This document shows, in pieces, positions 44,099 to 52,685 of a stretch of DNA of 64,000 nt. A model generated the notes under the pieces. That model searched no databases and was not told the DNA's origin. It saw only the letters and a program-made list of their open reading frames with translations. The position numbers and the translations under genes were made by a program. Origin of the DNA: Anaerolineaceae bacterium (GTDB taxonomy: Bacteria > Chloroflexota > Anaerolineae > Anaerolineales > Anaerolineaceae); assembly GCA_030653365.1 (NCBI GenBank), contig JAURZL010000014.1, positions 186,001-250,000 on the forward strand, written 5' to 3'. Position 1 is the stretch's first letter, and every line of letters starts with the position of its first letter.

Positions 44099-44122
44099 AA
44101 GAGACTGGAAAGCCAGTCTCTT
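44099..44122 (-). terminator. Rho-independent terminator of the ferredoxin gene
   Basis: 10-bp stem AAGAGACTGG / CCAGTCTCTT with a 4-base loop. Read on the minus strand it is followed by TTTTCATTTT. It stands 22 bp past the ferredoxin stop. Confidence 0.8.
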
Positions 44123-44143
44123 CCATAGTATATTTCCTGTCTG

Positions 44144-44317
44144 TTATGCCGGGCGAATTGCTTCGTTAGGACAAACTTCCACACAGTCGCCACAATCTTC
44201 GCAAAGAGCTGCATCAATTACAAAGTAACCGTCACCTTCAGAGATTGCGCCTTGTGGGCATTCTGGTTCGCAAGCGCCGCACATTAAACATTCATCTGCA
44301 ATAATTACGTGAGCCAT
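44144..44317 (-). CDS. 2[4Fe-4S] ferredoxin
   Basis: 57 aa from the ATG at 44317, chosen because GAAAGGAAG precedes it; a longer frame from 44338 adds seven residues that include the ribosome site. Two clusters are bound by CLMCGACEPECP and CEDCGDCVEVCP, each CxxCxxCxxxCP. This is the clostridial-type low-potential electron carrier of the cytoplasm, serving oxidoreductases or hydrogenases in an anaerobe. Monocistronic, with its own terminator. Confidence 0.95.
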   Translation of the reverse strand: MAHVIIADECLMCGACEPECPQGAISEGDGYFVIDAALCEDCGDCVEVCPNEAIRPA

Positions 44318-44487
44318 CTTAACTTCCTTTCGATCCATGGATAAAATTTGTCAATGTTTTTTCTGTTGCAAAGAATAGCACATATTTGCTCTCTATGTAG
44401 CGGTCTTTTGTCATGAATTGCGCTGACAATTGACAAAAATTTTATCTGTCAGTTTATGTAACCTTTGATGAAATTTCTTGCGGTAAC

Positions 44488-45504
44488 TCAGTCCCAATGC
44501 AGAATCTGTTGCCGTAACTCACCCCATTTGAGGGCATCGGCAATCCCCTGCTCAATCGGGAGGTCCGCCTTCCACCCCAACAAACGCAACGCTATATCTG
44601 CATTCGCATACGCACCCGGGACATCACCTAACCGTGGCGGCATTTCGCGCTTATTAATCGTTTGACCATACACCTTCTCAAAAGCAGTTACCAACTCACG
44701 AACAGTCACCCCCAGCCCGGTTCCCAGATTGATCACCAGATAATTTTCTGATGGATTTCCAGCACGTTCAAAAACAGCATCAAAATCGGTCAGTCCAGTC
44801 ACATGTGCACGGGCAAGATCCCAGATGTGAATGTAGTCGCGAATACCGGTACCATCGCGGGTTTCATACTCGGTGCCAGTAATGTGAAACTCCGGGTTGA
44901 TCCCCAGTGCAGTCTCCACCAACTTACCCAACACGTGACTTGGATTCTTTATATGAACACCGGAGCGCATTTTCGGGTCGGCACCGATCGGGTTGAAATA
45001 GCGTAAAGCAATTCCCTTCATGCCATACGCCTGGCAGAAATCGCGCAGGACCATCTCCATCATATATTTGGTGCGTGCATAAGGGCAATTCGGATCAAGC
45101 GGAGATTCTTCCGTAACCATGAAGCCCCCCGCTACCGGCGCATAGATTGCAGCGGAAGAGCTGAACACCACCTTATCACAACCCATCCGGTGTAGAATCA
45201 TGAACAATTCCAGTGATTTGGCAACATTCTCGCGGTAATAAAGGTATGGCTGCTCCACCGACTCCGGTACCACAATCAACGCAGCACAATGAAGGCAGGC
45301 TTCAATATCCGGGTGATCAGCAAAGACCCGCTCCAACGCCGAGGCGTCGGCTATATCCGCCTGATAGAAAATGCGATCTTTGGTAAATTCAACCCGGCCA
45401 GTGACCAGTGAATCCAGGATGATGGGGGTATGTCCTTCGTCTTCCAGCGCAGAGGCGACCGTGCTGCCGATATAACCGGCTCCTCCAGTGATTAAGAATT
45501 TCAT
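44488..45504 (-). CDS. galE: UDP-glucose 4-epimerase
   Basis: 338 aa, extended SDR family. NAD-binding GGAGYIGS is at 7-14, followed by the catalytic S-S-A segment (VVFSSSAAIYAP) and YARTKYMME with the Y-x-x-x-K pair. ALRYFNPIGAD and RDYIHIWDLARAH are typical GalE blocks. It interconverts UDP-glucose and UDP-galactose for polysaccharide or galactose metabolism. It starts 9 bp after the end of the large membrane protein gene upstream, with AAGGAG before ATG, so the two probably form an operon for surface glycan assembly. Confidence 0.93.
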   Translation of the reverse strand: MKFLITGGAGYIGSTVASALEDEGHTPIILDSLVTGRVEFTKDRIFYQADIADASALERVFADHPDIEACLHCAALIVVPESVEQPYLYYRENVAKSLELFMILHRMGCDKVVFSSSAAIYAPVAGGFMVTEESPLDPNCPYARTKYMMEMVLRDFCQAYGMKGIALRYFNPIGADPKMRSGVHIKNPSHVLGKLVETALGINPEFHITGTEYETRDGTGIRDYIHIWDLARAHVTGLTDFDAVFERAGNPSENYLVINLGTGLGVTVRELVTAFEKVYGQTINKREMPPRLGDVPGAYANADIALRLLGWKADLPIEQGIADALKWGELRQQILHWD

Positions 45505-45513
45505 AAGGCTCCT

Positions 45514-47631
45514 TTATGGTTGCATTTCACATTGTAATAGATCATTCATGCTTTGCATAGCAATAGATTTTTCATTCGAGTCCGGTGTCTCGCGCTCAAT
45601 ACGCTGCCACAAGCGGCACATCGCCGGGTGGATCACAGGGGTGATAGCAGCGCTTTTCCCGCTCATCTCCACAGCCTCTGTCCACAATTCCTGATGGGTG
45701 TAGCCTTCTATAAACGGAAAGCGCTCTGCAGGGTCATTGGGCTGGTCATCCAGGTTGAAGGCAATCTCACCCAGGCGCACGACCTCTTCCCAATCGCGGT
45801 ACTGTCTGGCAAGGTCAGCCTTCTGGAAATAATAGCACCATTGATGATCCGGTTCGGGAGAGTAAATTGAAGGGAGAACATGTTGGGGGGAATCTAAAAT
45901 CACATTCCAATCGGTCAGGTGGATCGTCTCACGCACCTGCAGCGGGACCATCCAGTTGTCCGTTTCCAGTTCCGGATCGAGAACACGCAGACAGGCTGGC
46001 GGCTGGTAGAAAAGCGCAATCGATTGACTGGTATTTCCCTCGAAGTCACCCACCAGCAGATTCTGTTTCACCGCTTCATCCGGATTCAATGACTTGACCG
46101 CCAGACCAACCCGCACAGTTGGATAATAGAGCACATACGGAATAGAGTCGTCCAACATCTGTGGCTCAGCATAGATCCAGTTCAAGCCACCGGTCAGGGA
46201 GTTGTCACTGAAGTAGCGCAGCGGTAGTTCGTGTGCGAAAATGATGGTATCCTTCTCCAGCGCAGGAATTCGCCAGACCATTTGCCAGAAGAAACGGCTC
46301 TGTTGTTCCCAATCCCGTTGGAACAGGATGCCAGAGCGCAGCTGGTACCCTGCAGAGAGGGACACCAGCAGAATCAGAAAAGCATACTGAATCCAACGTT
46401 TCACAGGAATCAGCATCACAACGCTCACCCAGAAGATCGCCACGCCGATAACGAACGGCAGCGTAAAACGGTCATTGGGGAAGGACAGTCCGATAGGAAT
46501 CTGTGTCAGCCAGAAAGGAACCCCCGCCAGCAGACCGGCCACCAGTGCGATCCAGAGACTGTTGCCAAAGATGCTTTTGCCATACTTTGAATCATCCTTC
46601 TTGTGAGTCCAGAAAATCACCACAGCGCTGAAAACCAGCACAGCCAGGCTGAAAATGATCACAATCAGCCAGGCACGTTGACCGAAATCCGCACCCGGGA
46701 ACTGAACCACCAACTGCCATACACCCAGAAAAGTTGTCCACAGATCTTTGAACACGGTGCCGGCCAGGGTTAAGACTGCATTCAAGGGGTTTTCACGCAG
46801 CAGGTCCAACAAGCCAACCTCGTAATTGGTGGTCTGATAGTCAAACAGCAAGGTGCGCCAGATGACCGCTGCCAGAAAGACCAGCAAATAAGGCCACCAA
46901 CGCCGCAATACTAACAAAAGCCGCTGCCGGTTTGATCGTGTCTCGTTTGAATTTTGCAATACCATCCACAACAGCAACGGCCGCAGCAGTTCGAGCATGA
47001 AGAAGTACTCCATGCTGAAGAGATTTACCGCCGACAGTACCAGCGCTGCACCTGTGAGCAGCCAGAAACGTTTACGATTTTGTGAAAGCGCCGCCTTCAA
47101 ACTGAAGAATAAGGAGAAGAAGAACGCACTCAGCACCAGGAAGAAGTGACTATAGATCGTGGCGATGAACTGCTGGGCAAAACCGGGATAAGAGAGAAAT
47201 ATAAGCCCGGCCAGCAGAGCCGGAGTCTTGTCCTTCCACAACTCTTTGCATACGCAATAGAACCCATAAGCTGCGAGCCAGCGCCAGAAAATGGCAAAGA
47301 CCTGCCAGCGCCAAGGTTCATCCCCGACCAGGGAGGTGGTTAACGGATAAAGAAAACCCATCACCGGACGATTGGTGGAGAAATAATTAACCAGACCGGT
47401 TTTCCCCAACACCTGGGCAATCCACTGGATCATCAAATCATCCCAATAGAAGCCCAAAAAGGGTATGAAAAAACCGTATATCAGAAGCGCAGCAATCAAC
47501 AGCGCAATAATAGGCTCGCTGAAGAAGCTAATTATTCTATGAAAACACCAGGAAATCTTTTGTTTATACCCGGCATTCCTTGTGATGGGATCGTTGGTAA
47601 CCTTATGTGAGTTTGTCTCGGGCATCGGCAT
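45514..47631 (-). CDS. Polytopic membrane protein, GT-C glycosyltransferase-like
   Basis: About 705 aa from ATG 47631; ATG 47625 and TTG 47637 are alternatives. About 11-12 hydrophobic helices fill residues 35-430. The first luminal loop has FIPFLGFYWDDLMIQW, with a D-D pair typical of GT-C (PMT/ArnT-like) catalytic loops. A soluble C-terminal domain follows, with YRDWEEVVRLGEIAFNLDDQ, a TPR-like stretch. Function is likely glycosyl transfer from a lipid-linked sugar, or a related envelope role; no specific family is certain. It precedes galE by 9 bp in the same operon. Confidence 0.7.
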   Translation of the reverse strand: MPMPETNSHKVTNDPITRNAGYKQKISWCFHRIISFFSEPIIALLIAALLIYGFFIPFLGFYWDDLMIQWIAQVLGKTGLVNYFSTNRPVMGFLYPLTTSLVGDEPWRWQVFAIFWRWLAAYGFYCVCKELWKDKTPALLAGLIFLSYPGFAQQFIATIYSHFFLVLSAFFFSLFFSLKAALSQNRKRFWLLTGAALVLSAVNLFSMEYFFMLELLRPLLLWMVLQNSNETRSNRQRLLLVLRRWWPYLLVFLAAVIWRTLLFDYQTTNYEVGLLDLLRENPLNAVLTLAGTVFKDLWTTFLGVWQLVVQFPGADFGQRAWLIVIIFSLAVLVFSAVVIFWTHKKDDSKYGKSIFGNSLWIALVAGLLAGVPFWLTQIPIGLSFPNDRFTLPFVIGVAIFWVSVVMLIPVKRWIQYAFLILLVSLSAGYQLRSGILFQRDWEQQSRFFWQMVWRIPALEKDTIIFAHELPLRYFSDNSLTGGLNWIYAEPQMLDDSIPYVLYYPTVRVGLAVKSLNPDEAVKQNLLVGDFEGNTSQSIALFYQPPACLRVLDPELETDNWMVPLQVRETIHLTDWNVILDSPQHVLPSIYSPEPDHQWCYYFQKADLARQYRDWEEVVRLGEIAFNLDDQPNDPAERFPFIEGYTHQELWTEAVEMSGKSAAITPVIHPAMCRLWQRIERETPDSNEKSIAMQSMNDLLQCEMQP

Positions 47632-47819
47632 GATCAAATTATCAGAATGCCTTAATCATACTTGTTTTTCACACTTTTGAACAACATAAAAGCCCAACCA
47701 GGAATTATTCTATAATGAACTTCGCGGAATCGTAACCCCCGCAAGCGAGCATTCCACCGCAAGACCCCCCATCCATTTCACTGTCAACTCTCGACTGTAA
47801 ACTAATTTTCTTTAGCCTT

Positions 47820-47875
47820 TCGCCTTTTTCCTACAGGCTACCAGCTACCGGCTACTAGCTACTAGCTATCACTTC
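47820..47875. repeat. Heptamer array (CTACCAG/CTACTAG units)
   Basis: TACCAGC, TACCGGC, TACTAGC, TACTAGC, TATCACT in direct succession. The array crosses the stop codon and last codons of the adjacent inositol monophosphatase gene (GCTAGTAGCTAG). Confidence 0.75.
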
Positions 47876-48634
47876 CATCATCTGCGCATGAATAGCCGGA
47901 TTGGACGCCACAATACTATACGGCGGTTCCAACACAATCGGCTTGCCATCCATCGTGCTCGTGACACCGCCAGCCTCTTCCACCATCAGCACGCCCGCAG
48001 CAATGTCCCAGGCATTCAGCGACAGTTCCCAGAAACCATCCAACCTCCCAGCCGCGACATAACACAGATCCAGCGCAGCCGATCCCAGACGGCGCACCGC
48101 CTGCGCTTTAAGCACAAAATTGGTGAAGTAATTCAGGTTGTTCTCCAGGGTGGTGTGAACATCGTAAGGAAAGCCGGTACACAGCATAGCACCAACCATC
48201 TGATCGACTGCGGAAACCTGCAGTTTACGCCCATTCAGAAAAGCTCCCTTACCACGTTCTGCACTGAAGCATTCATTCTGCATCGGGTCGAATACCACCC
48301 CCTGCACTATGATTCCATCGAAAGCATAAGCGATCGAGACAGTGAAGATCGGGATGCCGTGCGCATAATTTAGCGTGCCATCCAATGGATCAATCAGCCA
48401 TTGTCCCCCACCGCTTTTACCATTGTGGACACCGCTCTCCTCGCCCGTGATCATATCACTCGGGTGCATGTTGTGAATTTTGGAAATCAGATAATCCTCA
48501 GCCTGCTTATCAACCTCAGTGACCAGGTCAATGATACCTTTCATCTTGATCTCGTGTTGTTTGCCAAAACCATCCCGCAGGATCGTCCCCGCGCCTTTTG
48601 CCAGGCGAATAAGCTCATCAATTGCTGGTTTCAT
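47855..48634 (-). CDS. Inositol monophosphatase family protein
   Basis: 259 aa. Metal-binding motifs: GEESG, then WLIDPLDGTLNYAHGIP, and WDIAAGVLMVEEAGG near the C-terminus, all intact. It removes phosphate from inositol monophosphate or a similar sugar phosphate; SuhB-type members also act in RNA processing. Given an iolG locus elsewhere in the window, inositol metabolism is plausible. GAGGGAA precedes ATG 48634. The final residues are encoded by the heptamer array, so the natural C-terminus has been altered. Confidence 0.93.
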   Translation of the reverse strand: MKPAIDELIRLAKGAGTILRDGFGKQHEIKMKGIIDLVTEVDKQAEDYLISKIHNMHPSDMITGEESGVHNGKSGGGQWLIDPLDGTLNYAHGIPIFTVSIAYAFDGIIVQGVVFDPMQNECFSAERGKGAFLNGRKLQVSAVDQMVGAMLCTGFPYDVHTTLENNLNYFTNFVLKAQAVRRLGSAALDLCYVAAGRLDGFWELSLNAWDIAAGVLMVEEAGGVTSTMDGKPIVLEPPYSIVASNPAIHAQMMEVIASS

Positions 48635-48853
48635 GTTGTTCCCTCATGTTTGTGATGAGTTGATTGTAAGACGATAACAACGGATTGTCCAGCAGGTCAC
48701 CCTGGAATCCAGCAAAGGAAAAGACCTGAGGATAAAATTTAAATGAAGAGCGTTACCGATCCATTGGATGGTGTGTTACGGAGCTGTTTTTAAGAAACGA
48801 TGTTACACTATCATGAATAAGCAAAAGCATTCTTAAAAGGTTGAGAGAATAAT

Positions 48854-49600
48854 TTGAAAAAGTTATCCAATGAAGAATTTGACGCGTATGAATCCAAAAT
48901 AGACACGCAATTTTTTGGAGTCTCTTCAGCAAAAGTCGTATTAAAAAATCCATGTAGCTCTGAACTTAAACAAGATGAGCTGATCCATTTTATGCACGAA
49001 TTCGAATTTATTATGATCATTAACAAAAACAATAATTCGATCAACAATCAATGGATTGGAAGAAAAACCCGATCCTTCCTCGTTGACATCAATACACAGC
49101 TCCAAAAACAAGTGAAGGATGTCCATCAGGACAAAAATCAAACTATCACAATAATTGATTCTTACCCAAAAAATGACCAGATCATTCAAATAGCAAAAAC
49201 CGCCTTTTTAGCCTCACGCTTTCTAAAAGACCCCTTTTTATCCGCAGAAAAAGCACCGCACATCTACGCAGATATCGTCAACAATGCATTTGAGAAAAAA
49301 GGAAGATTTTTTGCAATCCAATCCACAAATGAAAAAATACTGGGATTCATCCTTTTTTCAATCAACCATCCAGCGTCGTCGTTGACCATCGAGTTATTTG
49401 CGGTGGACGAACAATTCGTTGGTCAAGGATTGGGAAAACAGCTATTGGATGCTGTAGAATCCTACGCTTTCCATCAGGGAATTGAAACAATTATTGTGGG
49501 AACACAATTAGAGAATTTTGACGCGATTAAATCCTACATAAAAAAAGGATTCAAAATATTTGAATGCAATTCCGTATACCATTACTGGCCATTGAAATGA
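48854..49600 (+). CDS. GNAT family N-acetyltransferase
   Basis: 248 aa from TTG 48854, which I keep because no ATG appears before residue 47 and the N-terminal region looks structured. The C-terminal GNAT domain shows GFILFSI, ELFAVDEQFVGQGLGKQLLD (the Q/R-x-x-G-x-G/A acetyl-CoA loop) and AIKSYIKKGFKIFECNSVYH. The overall size and VYHYW end resemble TDP-sugar amine acetyltransferases such as WecD-like proteins. It lies 65 bp before a glycosyltransferase, fitting a surface-sugar role. AT-rich. Confidence 0.8.
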   Translation: MKKLSNEEFDAYESKIDTQFFGVSSAKVVLKNPCSSELKQDELIHFMHEFEFIMIINKNNNSINNQWIGRKTRSFLVDINTQLQKQVKDVHQDKNQTITIIDSYPKNDQIIQIAKTAFLASRFLKDPFLSAEKAPHIYADIVNNAFEKKGRFFAIQSTNEKILGFILFSINHPASSLTIELFAVDEQFVGQGLGKQLLDAVESYAFHQGIETIIVGTQLENFDAIKSYIKKGFKIFECNSVYHYWPLK

Positions 49601-49664
49601 TTACAGAAACCGTAAATCCAACAGCCTTTGATAAACCTGTGGATAAAAGCGAGGAGGTTTTTAA

Positions 49665-50597
49665 ATGGTAGAAATATCAACAATAATCCCTGTAAGAGAT
49701 GAAGAGAAAAACCTTAACATCCTGGTTGATCGCTTGATGGCTACCTATGAAAAAATGAAGGTGTCTTTTGAAGTCATCTTTGTTACCGATATTAATGTAG
49801 ACAATACACAGCTTATCCTGGAAGACCTATCAGAAAAAAACAAGAATATCAAAGCAATAAAACTTTCCAACAGATTTGGACAACACGTTGCGGTGTTGGC
49901 TGGCCTGGACCATGGCCAGGGGAAATACACCGTCATCATGGATGGTGATTTACAGGATCTTCCCGAGGACATTCCCGTATTGTATGAAAAAATCTGTGAG
50001 GGCTATGACGTTGTCTATGCTGTGAAAGAAACCAAGAATGACAATTACTTTCGCAACATGAGTTCAAAGAGTTTTAATAAAATCATGAACTTTTTGTCGG
50101 ATGTAAAGGTTGACAACAATACCAGCATGTTCAGAATTATTAGCCGACGGATGCAAAATGAAATCATTCGATACCGGGAATTTGAACCAAGCCTGACCTA
50201 TATATTCAACTTGATCAATTTTCCAACCACAAAAGTTCTGGTGTCCTCAGGAAAAAGAGAGCACGGGGATTCCAAATACAATCTTGGCAGGCTCATAAAT
50301 TTTGCAATTTCGACGCTTTTATCTTTTTCCAGAAAACCACTAAGAATGATCTCCGGGATTGGCTCATTCATTGCGTTATTAAGTTTTACCTATCTGATTA
50401 TTGTACTGATTCAATACTTTTTCTTTGAAATTGAAATAGTGGGCTGGGCAACCCTAATCGTGATCATTTTATTCACCAGCGGTGTGCAGCTATTAGGTCT
50501 GGGCGTGATTGGCGAATATATCGGCAGAATATTCATTCAAACAAAGAACCGCCCCCTGTATGTCATCGACAAAAAAATCGGGAAATTTGATTCTTAA
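49665..50597 (+). CDS. Family 2 glycosyltransferase, polyprenyl-phosphate sugar type
   Basis: 310 aa. A GT-A domain starts VEISTIIPVRDEEKNLNILV. It has AVLAGLDHGQGKYTVIMDGD with DLQDLPE, the acidic metal-binding region of DPM1/GtrB-like enzymes. Two C-terminal transmembrane helices (about 232-255 and 268-292) anchor it. Members transfer a sugar from a nucleotide to undecaprenyl phosphate on the cytoplasmic face. GGAGG precedes ATG 49665. It is probably co-transcribed with the GNAT. A single perfect DnaA-box match (49638-49646) lies in its leader. Confidence 0.9.
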   Translation: MVEISTIIPVRDEEKNLNILVDRLMATYEKMKVSFEVIFVTDINVDNTQLILEDLSEKNKNIKAIKLSNRFGQHVAVLAGLDHGQGKYTVIMDGDLQDLPEDIPVLYEKICEGYDVVYAVKETKNDNYFRNMSSKSFNKIMNFLSDVKVDNNTSMFRIISRRMQNEIIRYREFEPSLTYIFNLINFPTTKVLVSSGKREHGDSKYNLGRLINFAISTLLSFSRKPLRMISGIGSFIALLSFTYLIIVLIQYFFFEIEIVGWATLIVIILFTSGVQLLGLGVIGEYIGRIFIQTKNRPLYVIDKKIGKFDS

Positions 50598-51142
50598 GTC
50601 GGTTACAGCAGATAGGATGAGAATCTAAGGGAAAATCGGGAAAGGGGAGATTAGTTGACGCCATGAATATGTTCGTCAACTTTAACCTTGCGAAGCACCT
50701 CCGAGGCGTTTTAGGAGGAGGTAGACTAATTCCGTACGGCGCGGGTCCTCGACCCGCCCAGAAACAATTCGTAGGGTGCTGTCAATGACGCACCAAACCC
50801 TTCACCGCTTCTAATACTCAAATGCATTGCCGTCAACGAATGAAAAAACGAATAAACGAATTTACGAATAAAGTGATCTTGTTCAGAATGATTAATTTCC
50901 AACCTTCTAAGTGAAGGGTTTCATACAAAACCTTTAAGCTATATTTTTCAATCAACTTTTTAGGATCAATCCCTTTGCCTTTGCGAAGCACCTCCGATCT
51001 ATTTCGAGGAGGTAGACTATTTTCGTACGGCGCGGGTCCGAGACCCGCCCAGCCCTTTGCAATCATTTGTTTCGCCCCCTCAATCCTTCCGAAGGACTCC
51101 GCATGCACTTAGCGGAGCTAATACTAAAACCTCAACATCTTC
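50598..51142. repeat. Repeat-dense intergenic region
   Basis: No supported gene. It holds two copies (about 50687-50760 and 50981-51055) of a ~75-bp repeat running GCGAAGCACCTCCGA...GGAGGTAGACTA...CGTACGGCGCGGGTCC. A GGTGC/GCACC hairpin lies at 50775-50794. A third copy of the GxxExxY-element end is at 50830-50862. A CTTCCGAAGGACTCCGC repeat is at about 51084-51120. Confidence 0.6.
50830..50862 (+). repeat. Solo copy of the GxxExxY-element terminal repeat
   Basis: GCCGTCAACGAAT followed by AACGAATAAACGAAT. It matches 14674-14705 except for one indel and two or so substitutions. No opposite-orientation partner was seen nearby, so this may be an excision scar or a solo end. Confidence 0.7.
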
Positions 51143-51442
51143 TCATAAAGGAACTGCTTCTCTTTCGATATTACTCACAAAATCGCGATCTTTTGTCTGA
51201 GGTAATACCGACTTAGGAACGACATCCACCTGAATTCCTAACAATTGCTGTGCTTCATACCCAAAGCCTCCCACCCCGAACAAAGAGGATTCCGCTTCCA
51301 TTTCTACCAGAAAATCAACATCGCTCTGGATTTGACTCTCTCCACGGGCAATAGAACCAAAAACATACAGCTTCTTAATACCGTATTTTCTGGCTAAGCG
51401 CTTTAATTGTGGTTTATATAGGCGAAGTTGAGCAAAATTCAT
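51143..51442 (-). CDS. MNT-type minimal nucleotidyltransferase
   Basis: 99 aa. A Pol-beta-fold core with VFGSIARGE (G29-S30) and SDVDFLVE (D41, D43), and a third acid in IQVDVVP. In most genomes such proteins are antitoxins that AMPylate a HEPN toxin encoded beside them (MntA/HepT). No HEPN gene adjoins this one, so it is either solo, a remnant, or acts on a distant partner; the HEPN proteins at 9.2-12.1 kb are 40 kb away. AAGGAAC before ATG 51442. Surrounded by repeats, which fits an accessory region. Confidence 0.85.
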   Translation of the reverse strand: MNFAQLRLYKPQLKRLARKYGIKKLYVFGSIARGESQIQSDVDFLVEMEAESSLFGVGGFGYEAQQLLGIQVDVVPKSVLPQTKDRDFVSNIEREAVPL

Positions 51443-51536
51443 TATCGTTCCTTACCAATAAATTATACATGAATGAACCCTGCTTCGGTGATTTTTCAAC
51501 AGAAATTAAACTTCTGCTGTAAAACGCTCGCTTCCT

Positions 51537-51585
51537 CAATCCTTCCGAAGGACTCCGCATGCACTTAGCGGAGCTAATCCTAAAT
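51537..51585. repeat. CTTCCGAAGGACTCCGC dispersed repeat
   Basis: Contains CCGAAGGACTCCGCATGCA, a stem CTCCGC...GCGGAG, and the palindrome CTTCCGAAG. Other copies are at about 51084, 52553 (with an insertion), 52615 and 63702. Confidence 0.7.
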
Positions 51586-52440
51586 CCTAAATATCTTCCG
51601 AAATGGTCCAATAAACCGGTAATCACTCGACCAATCTGTAATCGCAAAAATCACATTCTCAAACGCACCCACAAAATTATCATCGAGTGCTCGTTTGAAC
51701 AATCCAGCAATCTCATATCCATCATTTCCAAAAGCACCGCACCCCCATGCACCCAGTACAATCGATGTATGTCCCTGCTGGATCGCCACCGCCAGCACCT
51801 TGAGAATTCGTGACCACATCACCGCTCCAATTTGGTCTTCTTTCTCTGGCATAGTTCGTCGTACTGCATTCGCTAGAACAGCAGGTGATGTCAGGATTGC
51901 ACAGGTGTATGGAATAGATATAAGCGCTCCATCATCATCCCGAAATACAACTACTTCCGGAGAGTAGATCACATAATCCGAATAAAAAGGATCAAACAGC
52001 GATTCATGGTATGCATACATGGGATTGTTCTGCAGGCAGGCAAACAGTGTCGAGGAGCGTGCCAGATATTCCTCCTGGGCACGCGCACCGCGCAAAAAAC
52101 CTCCCCCAGGCTCTACAGCAGACGCAAAATTAAGCGCAACGGGACGTGTTCCGAGAGTGAGTAGTTGCTGAACAGCTGTGAGCGTGGTGCAATTCTGAAT
52201 CTCGATCCGTGTGTTTTGATTGCCATGCGCGATCTGTGGCAACAGTATCTCCGGAGGATAATTCACCGTACCATCAACAGATTTCTCCATTTTTTCACGA
52301 ATTTCTATGCGTGATCCATCCGCCAGATCGTAATATCCATTTCGGATGATCCTTATCGCTTCCTTCCCCAGCTGAATGGCCTGGTCGCGGTTGATCTCCA
52401 GCTGGCGACGGAGTATTTCTTTCGATTCAAACTGGTACAC
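51580..52440 (-). CDS. Microbial-type PARG (TIGR02452 family, macro-domain fold)
   Basis: 286 aa from GTG 52440. I prefer this start because AAAGGAGG lies 7 bases ahead of it; the upstream ATG (52467) and its in-frame neighbour overlap that site. The poly(ADP-ribose) glycohydrolase signature is present: GGG at about 111-113 and QEE at 122-124 (VEPGGGFLRGARAQEEYLAR). An internal VLGAWGCGAFGND is the conserved macro-fold phosphate loop. It removes ADP-ribose from proteins or nucleic acids, and may counter ADP-ribosylating toxins. Monocistronic. Confidence 0.9.
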   Translation of the reverse strand: MYQFESKEILRRQLEINRDQAIQLGKEAIRIIRNGYYDLADGSRIEIREKMEKSVDGTVNYPPEILLPQIAHGNQNTRIEIQNCTTLTAVQQLLTLGTRPVALNFASAVEPGGGFLRGARAQEEYLARSSTLFACLQNNPMYAYHESLFDPFYSDYVIYSPEVVVFRDDDGALISIPYTCAILTSPAVLANAVRRTMPEKEDQIGAVMWSRILKVLAVAIQQGHTSIVLGAWGCGAFGNDGYEIAGLFKRALDDNFVGAFENVIFAITDWSSDYRFIGPFRKIFRI

Positions 52441-52552
52441 GGATTTGCCTCCTTTCATAAAGCACAACCCTTATCGATTGTTTTCTACATTATAGAATAA
52501 CAGAACTTATACTCCCTGGACAACATCTTTATCTTGAGCCTTGCGAAGCCCC

Positions 52553-52685
52553 TCCAATTTTTCCGAAGGACTCCGTATCATGCCCTTTGGGTAAATGCAC
52601 TTAGCGGAGCTAATCCTTCCGAAGGACTCCACATGCACTAAGCGGAGCTAATCCTAATTTCTAACCCCTAACCCCTAACCCCTAA
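52553..52685. repeat. Dispersed repeats ending in a CCCCTAA heptamer run
   Basis: Two copies of the CTTCCGAAGGACTCC repeat (52553-52613, carrying an insert with ATCATGCCCTTTGGGTA also seen at 24552, and 52615-52655). Then three CCCTAAC-type heptamers at 52659-52685, which contain the stop codon of the following minus-strand gene. Confidence 0.65.

Noticed and set aside
50833-51108. 91-aa open frame on the minus strand
   Set aside because: It runs through dispersed repeats (RSEVLRKGKG comes from the GCGAAGCAC repeat); only KKLIEKYSLKVLYETLHLEG looks protein-like and it may be a fragment.
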